Shown: positions 19,412 through 28,176 of the stretch, in pieces
Position numbering within the stretch: position 1 is the stretch's first letter
Layout: each line of letters starts with the position of its first letter
DNA from: Saprospiraceae bacterium
GTDB lineage: Bacteria > Bacteroidota > Bacteroidia > Chitinophagales > Saprospiraceae
Reading direction: 5' to 3'
DNA: 64,000 nucleotides
Assembly: GCA_016714085.1 (NCBI GenBank)
Contig: JADJNW010000015.1
Span: 211,625 to 275,624, forward strand
Program-made: the position numbers and the translations under genes
The notes under the pieces: model-generated
The model's database searches: none
Told to the model about the DNA's origin: nothing
The model's input: the letters and a program-made list of their open reading frames with translations, nothing else

Positions 19412-21211
19412 ATGAAAATTTGCAAAAACTATTTTTTATCTATTTTAATTGCTTTGGGCTTTTGTGTAAATATTTTTGGGCAACCATTCACTAAAGTTAA
19501 TACTGCTCCATTTACTAATGATATTGCTGATTCCCCGGGTGCAAGTTTTATAGACTATGACGGCGATGGCGATCAGGATATTTTTGTCAGTAATCGGAAT
19601 ACCGGGAATTATTTATATCGCAACAACGGCAATGGGACTTTCACTTCCGTTAGTGCCGGTTCGCTGACTTTTAGCACTTCGATTGGCAGTTCCTGGGCGG
19701 ATTATGATAACGACGGGGATTTAGATGTATTCACCGCTGGTGATAATTCTTATTTATTTCGTAATAATGGTAATGGTTCTTTCTCTGATGCGACCACTAT
19801 TGCCCTTCCATTGTCACCTGCTCAGATGCCAGGCTGGGCCTGTGCCTGGGGAGATTATGATCTTGATGGATTTGCGGATTTAGTAATAGCAGATCCTGCC
19901 GGATTTGTTGGATCGACTCCTTTGACTAATTTTTTGTTTCGCAATAAGGGCGATGGTACATTTGAGCGCATCACCAGTACGCCAATTACCAATGGAATAG
20001 CGCCTTACACGGTGCCTTCCTGGTCAGATTATGATTTAGATGGTGATCCGGATTTATTTATCGGGAGCGGCCCTGCGAATGGAACGCAAGCAACAGACTA
20101 TTTGTATAAAAATATGCTGAAAGAAAGCGGTAGCGCGACTTTTCAGCGACTCGCCCAAGCGCCTTTGAGCAACACGCCGCTCGATGGGCAAGTCTGGAAT
20201 TGGAATGATATTGATAATGATGGTGACCTGGATGCTTTTGTAACCAATTATTGGGGCGGTGTGAATGCAGGCATGGAAGACGTGCTATTTAGAAATGATA
20301 ACGGACAGTTTGTGAGGGTCACTACGGGGGAGTTGGTACAGGATTTAGGGCTTACACTGGCGAGCGTGTGGGGTGATTATGATAATGATGGCGATTTGGA
20401 TGTGTTTGTGGCTGCTGATAATAATAACGGCGCTGCCAATCGCTTCTATCAAAACAATGGCGACGGCACTTTCAATCGTTTATTCGCTGCGCCTTTTAGT
20501 AATGATATTGCCGCTACCTGGGGCGCTGCAGCCGGCGATTATGATAATGATGGCGATCTTGATTTATTTGTTCCTAATATTTTGCGTCCAAATCAATCTC
20601 CACCAAATCATTTTTATAATAATAATTTAAATAATAATAATAAATGGTTAAAGATTAAATTAATCGGCGTTCAGTCAAATCGCTCGGCGCTCGGCGCAAA
20701 AATTAGAGTAAAGACAACGCTTCGGGATCAAGCTTTTCGGCAATTACGGGAGGTATCGGCTCAAAATACTTTTTGCGGGCAAAACAGTTTGGACGTCCAT
20801 TTCGGTTTGGGCGTTTCAACTATCATAGATTCTATTACAATCGAGTGGCCATCGGGCATTCTGCAATCGCTTACGAATATTGATCCTAACCAAACGCTTA
20901 CGATTCAAGAAAGCAACACGACACCAGCAGGAGACTTGCCCTTGCAAAACGGCGGCGTGATTTTAGCGCAAAATTATCCCAATCCTTTTCAAGCGCAGAC
21001 CAATATTCGTTTTTATTTACCGGAAACATTAAATATTACATTATCCGTTTTTGATGCTAAAGGGGGCATCGTTGATACGCTTTTTCAAGGGAAGCAGGTA
21101 GCCGGCTGGCATGATGTACCATATCATAATAAGCAATTATCTGCGGGTACTTATTTCATTCATTTAAAAACAAGCACCTTTACGCTTATAAAAACGATGA
21201 TACGACAGTAA
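19412..21211 (+). CDS. Secreted FG-GAP/ASPIC-UnbV (CRTAC1-type) protein with T9SS type A tail
   Basis: This 599-residue exported protein has a signal peptide (VNIFGQ) and six or more FG-GAP/VCBS repeats with Ca-binding-type loops (DYDGDGDQDIFV, DYDNDGDLDVFTAG, DYDLDGFADLVIAD, DIDNDGDLDAFVTN, DYDNDGDLDLFVPN). An ASPIC/UnbV domain follows at about 405-490 (NRSALGAKIRVKT, NSLDVHFGLG, ITIEWPSGILQSL), then a type A sorting domain (AQNYPNPFQAQTNIRF ... LSAGTYFIHLKTS). It is a small, T9SS-secreted relative of the three giant lipoproteins at 40-56 kb. A role in binding carbohydrates or surfaces is likely from the family but not shown. Confidence 0.8.
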   Translation: MKICKNYFLSILIALGFCVNIFGQPFTKVNTAPFTNDIADSPGASFIDYDGDGDQDIFVSNRNTGNYLYRNNGNGTFTSVSAGSLTFSTSIGSSWADYDNDGDLDVFTAGDNSYLFRNNGNGSFSDATTIALPLSPAQMPGWACAWGDYDLDGFADLVIADPAGFVGSTPLTNFLFRNKGDGTFERITSTPITNGIAPYTVPSWSDYDLDGDPDLFIGSGPANGTQATDYLYKNMLKESGSATFQRLAQAPLSNTPLDGQVWNWNDIDNDGDLDAFVTNYWGGVNAGMEDVLFRNDNGQFVRVTTGELVQDLGLTLASVWGDYDNDGDLDVFVAADNNNGAANRFYQNNGDGTFNRLFAAPFSNDIAATWGAAAGDYDNDGDLDLFVPNILRPNQSPPNHFYNNNLNNNNKWLKIKLIGVQSNRSALGAKIRVKTTLRDQAFRQLREVSAQNTFCGQNSLDVHFGLGVSTIIDSITIEWPSGILQSLTNIDPNQTLTIQESNTTPAGDLPLQNGGVILAQNYPNPFQAQTNIRFYLPETLNITLSVFDAKGGIVDTLFQGKQVAGWHDVPYHNKQLSAGTYFIHLKTSTFTLIKTMIRQ

Positions 21212-21484
21212 TAAGAAGCCTTTTTAAATTTTTATTTTACTCTTGCCCAAGGGCAAACTGCATACGATTGACCGGCGCGCGCTTCCGTGCCGGTAAGGTT
21301 TTAAAAACCATGAAGCTATGAAATCTTTGTTTAGTGGTACGTATTCTGTATAATATAAGATAAATTCCTTATATTTTAAACCAGATCAAGATGTTGATTC
21401 TATGGATGCTTTCTGGTCGTAGGGAATAAAGGCTTCCCTCACTTTCAGCTTTTAAAGAGGAACCTGTTTTAAATCAATTAACCT
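21212..21484. other. Intergenic region with several small hairpins
   Basis: TTGCCC-AA-GGGCAA (21243-21256), ACCGGC/GCCGGT (21271-21294), GGTTTT-A-AAAACC near 21298-21310, and AATATAAG/CTTATATT near 21352-21376 can all fold. ATTCTGTATAA at about 21342 matches the right end of the MITE-like element at 13736, but no partner end is present. The first hairpins may end transcription of the upstream gene. Confidence 0.3.
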
Positions 21485-22417
21485 TTTTTTAGCGCTGCGT
21501 ACATCCTTAGTGACCGCCCCTTTTGATTTAGACGCATTTATTTGAGCATCCAAAAGCTAAAACTTTGACCGTTACACAACTTAGAGCCGCCAGAACGGTA
21601 TTGGAACGCAATGGGGTAGATCACTCCGATAGCAAAAGCCAAGCGCTTCTTGCCATTGGCTATGCGCATATTGATACGCTTCTTGCACAGGAGAAATGCA
21701 CACAGTTATTAGCGACCGAAGACTCAGACTTATCTTTGGCTGCGATAGCAATCTGGCGCGTTTATCAACACTGTAAAGATAAAAAAAAGCGCTAAGGATT
21801 TTTTATCAGCATTATACCCTAAGATATTAGCCTGGCATCAAGAACTTTATACCTGTTATGATCCGCAGGAAGAAGGCTTACCTACTATAGAAGGATTGCA
21901 AGACCCTGTATTCCTAGCATTGCTCACCTTGGCGAACGAAAGCTTGATAAAAATTGGTCATATATTAGGCGAAGATGTACTGGAGATTATTCAATGGCAC
22001 GAACTCACGATATATAGTATGAATGAAAAATTGTGGGATGAAGTTGGCGGCGGTTACAAGGCCTTCCATATCATTACCAAAGAACTTCAGCCTTTAGAGG
22101 GTTTGCGAACATTTATACCCCTGGCTGGCGAAGTGCCTACTCAAGATCAAGCGGAGTGTATGTTGATAGAATTGGAACGCGATCTTTTTGCTTATCCGAT
22201 CAATATTTGGGAGGGTTGGTTGCTATATCAAGGATTATTGCGCTATGACTTCAATGATCTGGCAGCAAAGTTGCGCCGATTTTTCTGGGAATCTGTGACC
22301 GAATTTGGTTGCTATGAAAATTTTAATGCCCAAACCGGTGAGCCTATTCTTGGAGTTAATAAAGCTCAAAGTCCTGTGGCCGCTGCCTTGATGATTGATT
22401 TCCTCAAAGCTAAATAA
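21485..22417 (+). pseudogene. Decayed MGH1-like glycoside hydrolase (C-terminal half, broken)
   Basis: Two frames, 21565-21795 and about 21785-22417, together resemble the (alpha/alpha)6 domain of MGH1-like / GH63-related glucosidases: AAIAIWRVYQHCKDK, then SAKDFLSALYPKILAWHQELY, DPVFLALLTLANESL, LWDEVGGGYKAF, LRTFIPLAGEVPTQDQAECM, INIWEGWLLYQGLLRYDFNDLA and NAQTGEPILGVNKAQSPVAA. One extra A in the A8 run at 21781-21788 separates them. The family's catalytic N-terminal half is absent. The segment between EEGLPTIE and DPVFLALL is shorter than expected. Weak coding similarity continues upstream (VTAPFDLDAFI, near 21520) in another frame. More than one lesion is therefore present, and this looks like a real pseudogene. 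The family assignment is from memory. Confidence 0.55.
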
Positions 22418-22540
22418 AACGAAAAAGAAGTACCACCCACCAAAAATCCTCCAAAATTAATCTGTACCTTTACAGCAAGCTATATTTTATATATGGTGAT
22501 TTTGTTATTTGGTGATGTAGTGATAACAGGGATTTAGGAA

Positions 22541-22548
22541 TATTTTTG
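22541..22548 (+). promoter_or_regulatory. Candidate -7 box for tatD
   Basis: TATTTTTG matches TAnnTTTG 53 bp upstream of the tatD start. No TTTG is found at the ideal spacing. Confidence 0.3.
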
Positions 22549-22600
22549 CCTATAAACCTTTAAGACTATATGCCTTTAAGCCATTACACCTAATTAAAAT

Positions 22601-23390
22601 ATGACATTGATTGATACACATACGCATTTGTATCTCCCGCAATTCGATGAAGATCGCAATGAAATGATACACAGGGCCTTAGATGCTGGAGTCATGCAAA
22701 TGTACCTTCCAAATGTGGATAGCGAGACAATTGAATCAATGCTGGCGCTGGAAGCCGCGTATCCGGAGCATTGTTTTGCGATGATGGGCTTGCATCCTTG
22801 CTCGGTGAAGGAAAATTATAAAGAAGAATTAGAGATTGTCCAGAGTTGGCTGGCAAAACGTCCTTTTGTAGCAATAGGAGAGATTGGAATTGATCTTTAT
22901 TGGGATCAGACTTTTGTGAAAGAACAAAAAGAAGCTTTTTTAATTCAATGCGAATGGGCGAAAAAAATGGACTTACCGATTGTCATACATACGCGCGAAG
23001 CGCCTGCAGGTGGCAATTGATCTGGTAAGAGAAGTAAAAGACGCGCGTTTGCGAGGCATTTTTCATTGTTTCGGGGGTACACTGGAAGAAGCGCAAGCCA
23101 TTATTGATTTAAGGTTTTATCTTGGCATTGGTGGCGTATTAACATTCAAAAAGTCAGGATTGGATACGGTGATAGAGGATATTGATCTACAACATATTGT
23201 CTTGGAAACCGATTCACCTTATCTGGCGCCTGTGCCGCATCGGGGTAAACGTAACGAAAGTGCTTATATTCGTTTCGTAGCTGAAAAACTGGCCGAAATA
23301 AAAGGCATTTCTATGGAAGAGGTTGCAAGAATAAGCAGTGACAATGCCAGACAAGTTTTTTTATCGACAAAATTAGTGTCATCTCAGTAG
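22601..23390 (+). CDS. tatD: TatD-family metal-dependent hydrolase (one frameshift near 22998)
   Basis: This is a TatD-type DNase/deoxyribonuclease of about 262 residues after repair. The N-terminus has the metal-binding LIDTHTHLYLPQFD. The middle has MMGLHPCSVKE, AIGEIGIDLYWD (conserved Glu) and LPIVIHTREA (conserved His). The C-terminal half has RGIFHCFGGTLEEA (HCF motif), the substrate-proximal LETDSPYLAPVPHRGKRNE and a final helix. The first frame stops at 23020 and the second half is open to 23390 in the next frame. One extra C in GCGCCTGCAG gives the continuous HTREA-LQVAIDLVRE. All catalytic residues survive, so I regard it as an intact gene with a sequence error. A weak hairpin-T5 terminator follows. 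Confidence 0.85.
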
Positions 23391-23405
23391 ATATTGCAGT
23401 GAAAG

Positions 23406-23425
23406 TGATGAATAGCATCATTTTT
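23406..23425 (+). terminator. Weak terminator after tatD
   Basis: TGATG-AATAG-CATCA followed by T5; a short stem beginning 16 bp after the stop codon. Confidence 0.4.
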
Positions 23426-23501
23426 CTATCGTAAGTTGTAAGTTGGAATCTTAAAAAATTTTGAATTGTTATATCTTTTTACAATTTTTGTGGCGTCACT
23501 A

Positions 23502-23531
23502 TTGTTGGAAAGCGCCGAATGTTTATTTTTG
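23502..23531 (+). promoter_or_regulatory. Bacteroidota promoter upstream of tRNA-Ser
   Basis: TTG at 23502-23504, a 19-bp spacer, then TATTTTTG at 23524-23531. This fits the -33/-7 consensus. The distance to the tRNA is about 180 bp, so a long leader, or another promoter closer by, must be assumed. I see no gene in that leader. Confidence 0.45.
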
Positions 23532-23709
23532 TTGCGCTTAATATAAATGTGAAGAGAGAAAATACACTGGTAAAGACTAGTGATTGGAAGTGACAAAATC
23601 GAGCGGAATACCCGCCGGGCGTAGCATTTCCTGTGAAAATAGAAGGGGATTGACAAGTAATTAAGCCAGTATTCCTGGGCACGGAAAGTCAAGCCAAGGA
23701 TAGAAAAGA

Positions 23710-23800
23710 GGAGAGATGGCCGAGTGGTTGAAGGCGCACGCCTGGAAAGTGTGTATACTCCAAAAGGGTATCGCGGGTTCGAATCCCGCTCTCTCCGCCA
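23710..23800 (+). tRNA. tRNA-Ser (anticodon GGA), CCA encoded
   Basis: The acceptor stem GGAGAGA (23710-23716) pairs with TCTCTCC (23790-23796), G73 is at 23797 and CCA at 23798-23800. The anticodon arm CACGC-CTGGAAA-GTGTG carries GGA. A long variable arm and the T arm GCGGG-TTCGAAT-CCCGC are present. The class II shape with the GGA anticodon identifies serine. The open frame across it is spurious. Confidence 0.95.
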
Positions 23801-23868
23801 TTGATTTTTGGAAGGACGGAAAATCAATTATTTTTATCACAAAAAACAATCGTAAAACCTTATTGACT

Positions 23869-24630
23869 ATGCGAAAATTATTGACTCTATTGCTTGTATT
23901 GGGTTTGACTGTATTTTCAAGCAATGTGACCCTATATGCTCAGGATTCACAGAGTACGGAAACCACAGAAGTTTCGGCCGCAGATGAGGGCCCTGCTGGG
24001 TATCAATTATTGAAGAAATACTTCATTGATGGTAGCTGGCAATTTATGAGCCTTGTATTGATCTGTTTGATCTTTGGTTTGGCTTTCGCTATCGAGCGTA
24101 TTATTACGCTGAATATTGCTACTGTTAACACTGAAAAACTGTTAGCACGCATTGATGAGCAGCTCAAAACCGGTGATCTTGACGCCGCTATGGAAGTATG
24201 TAAATCTACACAAGGTCCTACTGCCAGCATTTTGTACGAAGGTCTGAAAAATGCTAAAGAAGGTCCTGAAGCAGTTGAAAAGGCCATTGTTTCTTACGGT
24301 AGTGTACAAATGGGTCTCTTGGAAAAAGGCTTGGTTTGGTTGTCGCTGTTCATCGCTTTGGCGCCGATGCTCGGGTTCTTAGGTACGGTTATCGGTATGA
24401 TCCAGGCATTCGACCGTATCGAGCAAGTAGGTGACATTTCACCAACGGTCGTTGCATCTGGTATCAAGGTGGCACTTTTGACGACGGTATTCGGTCTTGT
24501 GGTGGCTATTATCTTACAGGTGTTCTACAATTACATCATCAGTAAGATTGATAGCATCGTAAACAAGATGGAAGACGCGTCTATCGCCTTGGTGGACATC
24601 CTTGCTATAAACGGTATTTTCAAGAAATAA
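23869..24630 (+). CDS. exbB: ExbB/TolQ-family proton channel protein
   Basis: This is a component of the inner-membrane motor that energises TonB-dependent receptors, many of which are encoded in this window. I start at ATG 23869 (MRKLLTLLLVLGLTVFSSN) rather than at the longer open frame from 23716, which runs through the tRNA. The 253-residue product has an N-terminal signal-like segment, a second membrane helix near 63-80 (WQFMSLVLICLIFGLAFAIE) and a cytoplasmic loop (LLARIDEQLKTGDLDAAMEV). The conserved MotA/TolQ core contains the last two helices (LFIALAPMLGFLGTVIGMIQ and SGIKVALLTTVFGLVVAIIL). It heads a four-gene cluster: exbB, a 4-TM protein, exbD, exbD. Confidence 0.9.
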   Translation: MRKLLTLLLVLGLTVFSSNVTLYAQDSQSTETTEVSAADEGPAGYQLLKKYFIDGSWQFMSLVLICLIFGLAFAIERIITLNIATVNTEKLLARIDEQLKTGDLDAAMEVCKSTQGPTASILYEGLKNAKEGPEAVEKAIVSYGSVQMGLLEKGLVWLSLFIALAPMLGFLGTVIGMIQAFDRIEQVGDISPTVVASGIKVALLTTVFGLVVAIILQVFYNYIISKIDSIVNKMEDASIALVDILAINGIFKK

Positions 24631-24648
24631 AAAAGAATCCAACACGCT

Positions 24649-25122
24649 ATGTATAAATTTTTAACCAAAAATGGACAGGCCATTGCATTCATTGCCGGCT
24701 TAGTGATCACAGGTATTTTCTTCCTGATCGCTTTAGGTGGCATGGAGGCTTTCAATGCTTTGTCCAAAGAAGATCAATACAACAGCTCAATTTTTGACTT
24801 TGGATTGTACGGAGCTATTGCTTTCACTGTGATTGCCGCATTGGCTACGCTTGCTTTTGCTATTTTGCAAATAGCTGGCAATATTCGCAATTCTGTAGCC
24901 GGAATCATAGGCATTTTGGTACTGGTAGGTATCTTTATCGTATCTTATGCTATGGCTAGTGGCGAAGTAACAGGTGATATTGCAAGAGCAGTTGAAAATG
25001 CGGGAGGTATTTCCGCTAACAATCTCAAGCTTATCGGTGGTGGTATTACTACATCACTGATTCTACTGGGGCTGGCTACATTGACATTTGTGGGTTCAGA
25101 AATTCGTAACTTTTTCAAATAA
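24649..25122 (+). CDS. Four-helix membrane protein between ExbB and ExbD
   Basis: This 157-residue protein has four predicted membrane helices (about 10-31, 53-77, 84-104 and 130-150) and short loops. The second loop contains the polar stretch ASGEVTGDIARAVENAGG. I do not recognise a named family. Its position, 18 bp after exbB and 6 bp before exbD, indicates cotranscription and probably a role in the same energising complex. Confidence 0.65.
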   Translation: MYKFLTKNGQAIAFIAGLVITGIFFLIALGGMEAFNALSKEDQYNSSIFDFGLYGAIAFTVIAALATLAFAILQIAGNIRNSVAGIIGILVLVGIFIVSYAMASGEVTGDIARAVENAGGISANNLKLIGGGITTSLILLGLATLTFVGSEIRNFFK

Positions 25123-25128
25123 TTTGCT

Positions 25129-25680
25129 ATGGCTAAGTCTAAGAGCAGAATGGCCAACGAGATCAATGCCAGTTCAATGGCTGACATTGCCTTCTTGTTG
25201 CTGATATTTTTCCTTGTAACTACTACAATTGTAGAAGACAAGGGTATTACCGTGAAGCTGCCGCCATGGTCGGAAGAAGACCCGGAATCGCTGAAACTGA
25301 AGTCTCGAAATGTATTTTCCGTGCTAGTGAATGCACAGAATCAGTTGCTAGTGAGGAACGAACCTACGGACATTCGTGACTTGAGAGAGCGCGCAAAGGA
25401 GTTTATCCGAAACCCACAGAGACGTGAAGACTTATCGGAAAATCCTAAAAATGCCATTATTTCGCTCAAAAACGACCGGGGTACCAATTACAGAACCTAC
25501 CTGGAAGTGTACAACGAGTTGAAAGGAGCGTATAATGAATTATGGGATGAGCTTTCGCGACAAAAGTTTGGCGTACCCTATAGTGACGACTTACCGATTG
25601 CTTATATAAAAGCGATCAAGGAAGAAATTCCAATGGTATTGTCAGAAGCAGAGCCTACGGCTTTCGGGGAAGAGAATTAA
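25129..25680 (+). CDS. exbD: ExbD/TolR-family protein (first copy)
   Basis: This 183-residue protein has an N-terminal cytoplasmic segment, one membrane helix that carries the conserved Asp of the family (INASSMADIAFLLLIFFLVT) and a periplasmic domain. It would form the proton-conducting dimer inside the ExbB pentamer. It starts 6 bp after the preceding membrane protein. The periplasmic part is longer than that of the second copy, with an Arg/Glu-rich insert (NPQRREDLSENPKNAIISLK). Confidence 0.88.
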   Translation: MAKSKSRMANEINASSMADIAFLLLIFFLVTTTIVEDKGITVKLPPWSEEDPESLKLKSRNVFSVLVNAQNQLLVRNEPTDIRDLRERAKEFIRNPQRREDLSENPKNAIISLKNDRGTNYRTYLEVYNELKGAYNELWDELSRQKFGVPYSDDLPIAYIKAIKEEIPMVLSEAEPTAFGEEN

Positions 25681-25772
25681 CGACCAAGGATTTTTGGACG
25701 GTGTCGAAAACTACCAAATTCATTCAAATTTTTTGAACGGCTGCTTTAAAAGTAGCTTAAAACGGAAACGTT

Positions 25773-26237
25773 ATGTCTAAGTTTTCTAAAAAAAGAGGAA
25801 AGGCTACTCCGACCATTTCGACCGCGTCGCTGCCCGATATCATCTTTATGTTGTTGTTCTTCTTCATGGTAGTTACTACCATGCGGGATGCAGAGCTTAA
25901 AGTGCAAGTAAATACACCTTTTGCTACGGAATTGACCAAATTGGAAGAAAAATCACTGGTAAATTATATTTACATCGGCCGTCCGACACAGAAATTCCAG
26001 TCGGTTTATGGTACAAAGCCTCGTATCCAATTAGGAGATAAATTTGCCACAGTTGCTGATCTTCCATTGTTTTTGGAACAACACAAAATCAAAGTGCCAG
26101 AGAACAGACGTGGTTCGATCACTTCTTCTCTACGTGTAGATGGTGGTGCTACTATGGGTATTGTGCAAGACGTAAAAAACGCAGTTGAGAAAACAAGGGC
26201 AGTTGAAAATCAACTATTCTGCGAAGAAAAGACCTGA
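25773..26237 (+). CDS. exbD: ExbD/TolR-family protein (second copy)
   Basis: This 154-residue protein shows the canonical single helix with the functional Asp (STASLPDIIFMLLFFFMVVT) and a C-terminal periplasmic domain (LRVDGGATMGIVQDVKNAVE). The pairing of two different ExbD proteins with one ExbB is common in Bacteroidota and suggests an ExbD heterodimer. A 92-bp gap separates it from the first copy. Confidence 0.88.
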   Translation: MSKFSKKRGKATPTISTASLPDIIFMLLFFFMVVTTMRDAELKVQVNTPFATELTKLEEKSLVNYIYIGRPTQKFQSVYGTKPRIQLGDKFATVADLPLFLEQHKIKVPENRRGSITSSLRVDGGATMGIVQDVKNAVEKTRAVENQLFCEEKT

Positions 26238-26281
26238 TTTGGACTAATATTTGAGTCACACAACTGCTTAATCTTGAATAA

Positions 26282-26315
26282 AAGAGGTCTCTCGTTTTTT
26301 GACGGAAGACCTCTT
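26282..26315. terminator. Bidirectional terminator between exbD and the DUF4293 gene
   Basis: AAGAGGTCT (26282-26290) pairs with AGACCTCTT (26307-26315). It lies in the 84-bp gap between convergent genes, with T-rich DNA on both sides. Confidence 0.6.
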
Positions 26316-26321
26316 CTGCTT

Positions 26322-26759
26322 TTATCGGAGTCGATCCATTGATTTTACAAGCTTTTCATCCTTTCTGATAAAGCGATAAGCTAGGATAGCAAAAACTAAA
26401 GCTGCTAAAGGCAAAAATCTTCCTAATTCATCTTTATCTGATTGATTATCAATTGTTTTTAATGCTTGTGCGTAATAAATTAGGCTAACGATAATTCCAA
26501 CCAAATTGAGTACAAATGAAAGCAATGTCAAGCGCATCTGCAATTTTCGATTGCGAAATAAAAAAATACTCACCACGGCTAAGGCTCCCGATAACACGAA
26601 AAGCGCCAGCATTATAATTTGGTCATTGATATCAAAAACCTGATCGGCGAAAGCCGTATTTGGTATGTCTGCTGGAGTAGATGCGAATGGGAATGCAAAT
26701 AATGAAAAAATACAAGCTGCTGCTAATAGCAAAAAAATGGTCTGGATTCGCTGTATCAT
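26322..26759 (-). CDS. DUF4293 family membrane protein
   Basis: This 145-residue protein starts MIQRIQTIFLLLAA, the hallmark of the DUF4293 family restricted to Bacteroidota. It has four hydrophobic helices (about 7-25, 48-68, 74-95 and 114-131). The cytoplasmic end is basic (RFIRKDEKLVKSMDRLR). The function is unknown. It is convergent with the exbD cluster and divergent from the FAD oxidoreductase. Confidence 0.8.
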   Translation of the reverse strand: MIQRIQTIFLLLAAACIFSLFAFPFASTPADIPNTAFADQVFDINDQIIMLALFVLSGALAVVSIFLFRNRKLQMRLTLLSFVLNLVGIIVSLIYYAQALKTIDNQSDKDELGRFLPLAALVFAILAYRFIRKDEKLVKSMDRLR

Positions 26760-26787
26760 ATTATTTCTTTTGTTTAATCATTTTCCG

Positions 26788-26795
26788 CAAATATA
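26788..26795 (-). promoter_or_regulatory. -7 box for the DUF4293 gene
   Basis: On the minus strand this reads TATATTTG, a match to TAnnTTTG, 29 bp upstream of the start codon. No clear -33 element. Confidence 0.4.
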
Positions 26796-26882
26796 CTTAA
26801 CTGACAAGGATATTTCATTTGTCATTTCAGTAAATATGGAGATGCAATTGTGACAACTTCCCAAGAGTTGCTTGAAATTGAC

Positions 26883-26890
26883 TAAATTTG
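26883..26890 (+). promoter_or_regulatory. -7 box for the FAD oxidoreductase gene
   Basis: TAAATTTG followed by CG, a full match to TAnnTTTG, 22 bp before the TTG start codon; no clear -33 element. Confidence 0.45.
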
Positions 26891-26912
26891 CGCTGCGCAA
26901 AATCACATATTC

Positions 26913-28082
26913 TTGAAAAATTTTCAGCCACCGACCACGCTTAGTTATTGGGAACGCGAGACTTTCTTCCTGCATTGGGATGTGGTAGTCATTGGCAGTG
27001 GCATCGTGGGGCTGAGTGCGGCGATTCGATTGAAAGAATTACAGCCTAATCTTCGAGTAGTGGTCTTAGAGCGAGGCGTCTTGCCCTTCGGGGCGAGTAC
27101 CCGCAATGCTGGTTTTGCTTGCTTTGGTAGCATGACCGAACTCCTGGATGATTTGAAAAAACAATCAGAAAGCGAGGTTTGGGCGCTGGTGGAGCGGCGT
27201 TGGAGAGGCTTACAACGTTTGCGCAAAAGAGTAGGAGAGGCGCGAATGCAATATGAAAATTTAGGTGGTTACGAATTATTTCGACCGGAAGAAGGATTGA
27301 CTTTTGAAGAATGCATAGCACATTTAGAGATTTTTAATCAAATTATTAATAATATAACAGGATTTGATCATGCGTATCAAATTGCTGATGAACGAATTAC
27401 CGATTTTGGTTTTAAAAAAGTAAAAAATCTAATTGTCAATACACTGGAAGGGCAGTTGCACACTGGCAAAATGATGGAAACCCTGTTGCAAATTGCAGCA
27501 GAAAAAGGAATTAAATTCCTAAACGGTCTGGAAATCAAGCATATAGAAAGCGGGAAAGATAAAGTGCGAATCCATACGGTTGAAAATTGGGAATTACAAG
27601 CCAACAAAGTGCTGGTGACAACAAACGGGTTTGCTCAGCAACTTTTCCCTGATTTGGAAGTGCTACCTGCTCGCAATCAAGTACTTATAACACAGCCAAT
27701 TTCCGGGCTTCGCATCAAAGGTGCGTTTCATTATGATCGGGGTTATTTTTATTTTCGGGATGTGGATGGACGCATTTTGCTCGGAGGCGGTAGGAACTTA
27801 GCAGCGCAGACAGAACAAACCGATGAATTTGATACTACGGAGTTGATTCGCAATGCTTTACAACAGCTTTTGAAAGAAGTAATTCTGCACGATCAAACCG
27901 TTGAAATTGACACCTGGTGGAGCGGTATTCTGGGCCTTGGCGAGCAAAAAAAGCCCATTGTAAAAGAGGTGAAGCCGAATGTATATGTAGCAGTGCGCCT
28001 TGGCGGCATGGGGGTGGCGATTGGCAGCCTTGTAGGAGAGGAGGGAGCGGAGCAAATTTTAGATGTAAAATCAGAAATTTGA
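26913..28082 (+). CDS. FAD-dependent oxidoreductase (DAO/GlpO-like fold)
   Basis: This 389-residue cytoplasmic flavoenzyme probably oxidises an amine or amino acid. The Rossmann motif VVVIGSGIVGLSAAIRLKE near residue 25 binds the FAD adenylate. GASTRNAGFACFG near 60 is the DAO-type second motif. GRILLGGGRNLA and WWSGILGLGEQKKPIVKEV lie in the substrate domain. RLGGMGVAIGSLVGEEGAEQ is the C-terminal FAD-binding loop. The open frame begins with TTG at 26913, just downstream of a good -7 box. No in-frame ATG precedes the Rossmann fold, so the TTG start is plausible. The substrate cannot be told from sequence. Confidence 0.8.
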   Translation: MKNFQPPTTLSYWERETFFLHWDVVVIGSGIVGLSAAIRLKELQPNLRVVVLERGVLPFGASTRNAGFACFGSMTELLDDLKKQSESEVWALVERRWRGLQRLRKRVGEARMQYENLGGYELFRPEEGLTFEECIAHLEIFNQIINNITGFDHAYQIADERITDFGFKKVKNLIVNTLEGQLHTGKMMETLLQIAAEKGIKFLNGLEIKHIESGKDKVRIHTVENWELQANKVLVTTNGFAQQLFPDLEVLPARNQVLITQPISGLRIKGAFHYDRGYFYFRDVDGRILLGGGRNLAAQTEQTDEFDTTELIRNALQQLLKEVILHDQTVEIDTWWSGILGLGEQKKPIVKEVKPNVYVAVRLGGMGVAIGSLVGEEGAEQILDVKSEI

Positions 28083-28176
28083 AATTAGGACATTTTCTAT
28101 TTATTAAAGATTCGTTAATCTAAACATTTCGATACCAACATTTTACAAAACCGATCGTTGTAGAAAAAAACGCAGC

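Noticed and set aside
23540..23709. Small RNA gene between the 23.5-kb promoter and tRNA-Ser
   Set aside because: A few weak hairpins are possible (for example CACTGG/CTAGTG), but no recognisable RNase P, SRP, 6S or tmRNA signature is present.
23716..23868. N-terminal extension of ExbB beginning MAEWLKAHAWK
   Set aside because: This stretch is the translation of tRNA-Ser and its flank. ATG 23869 starts a proper signal-like segment.
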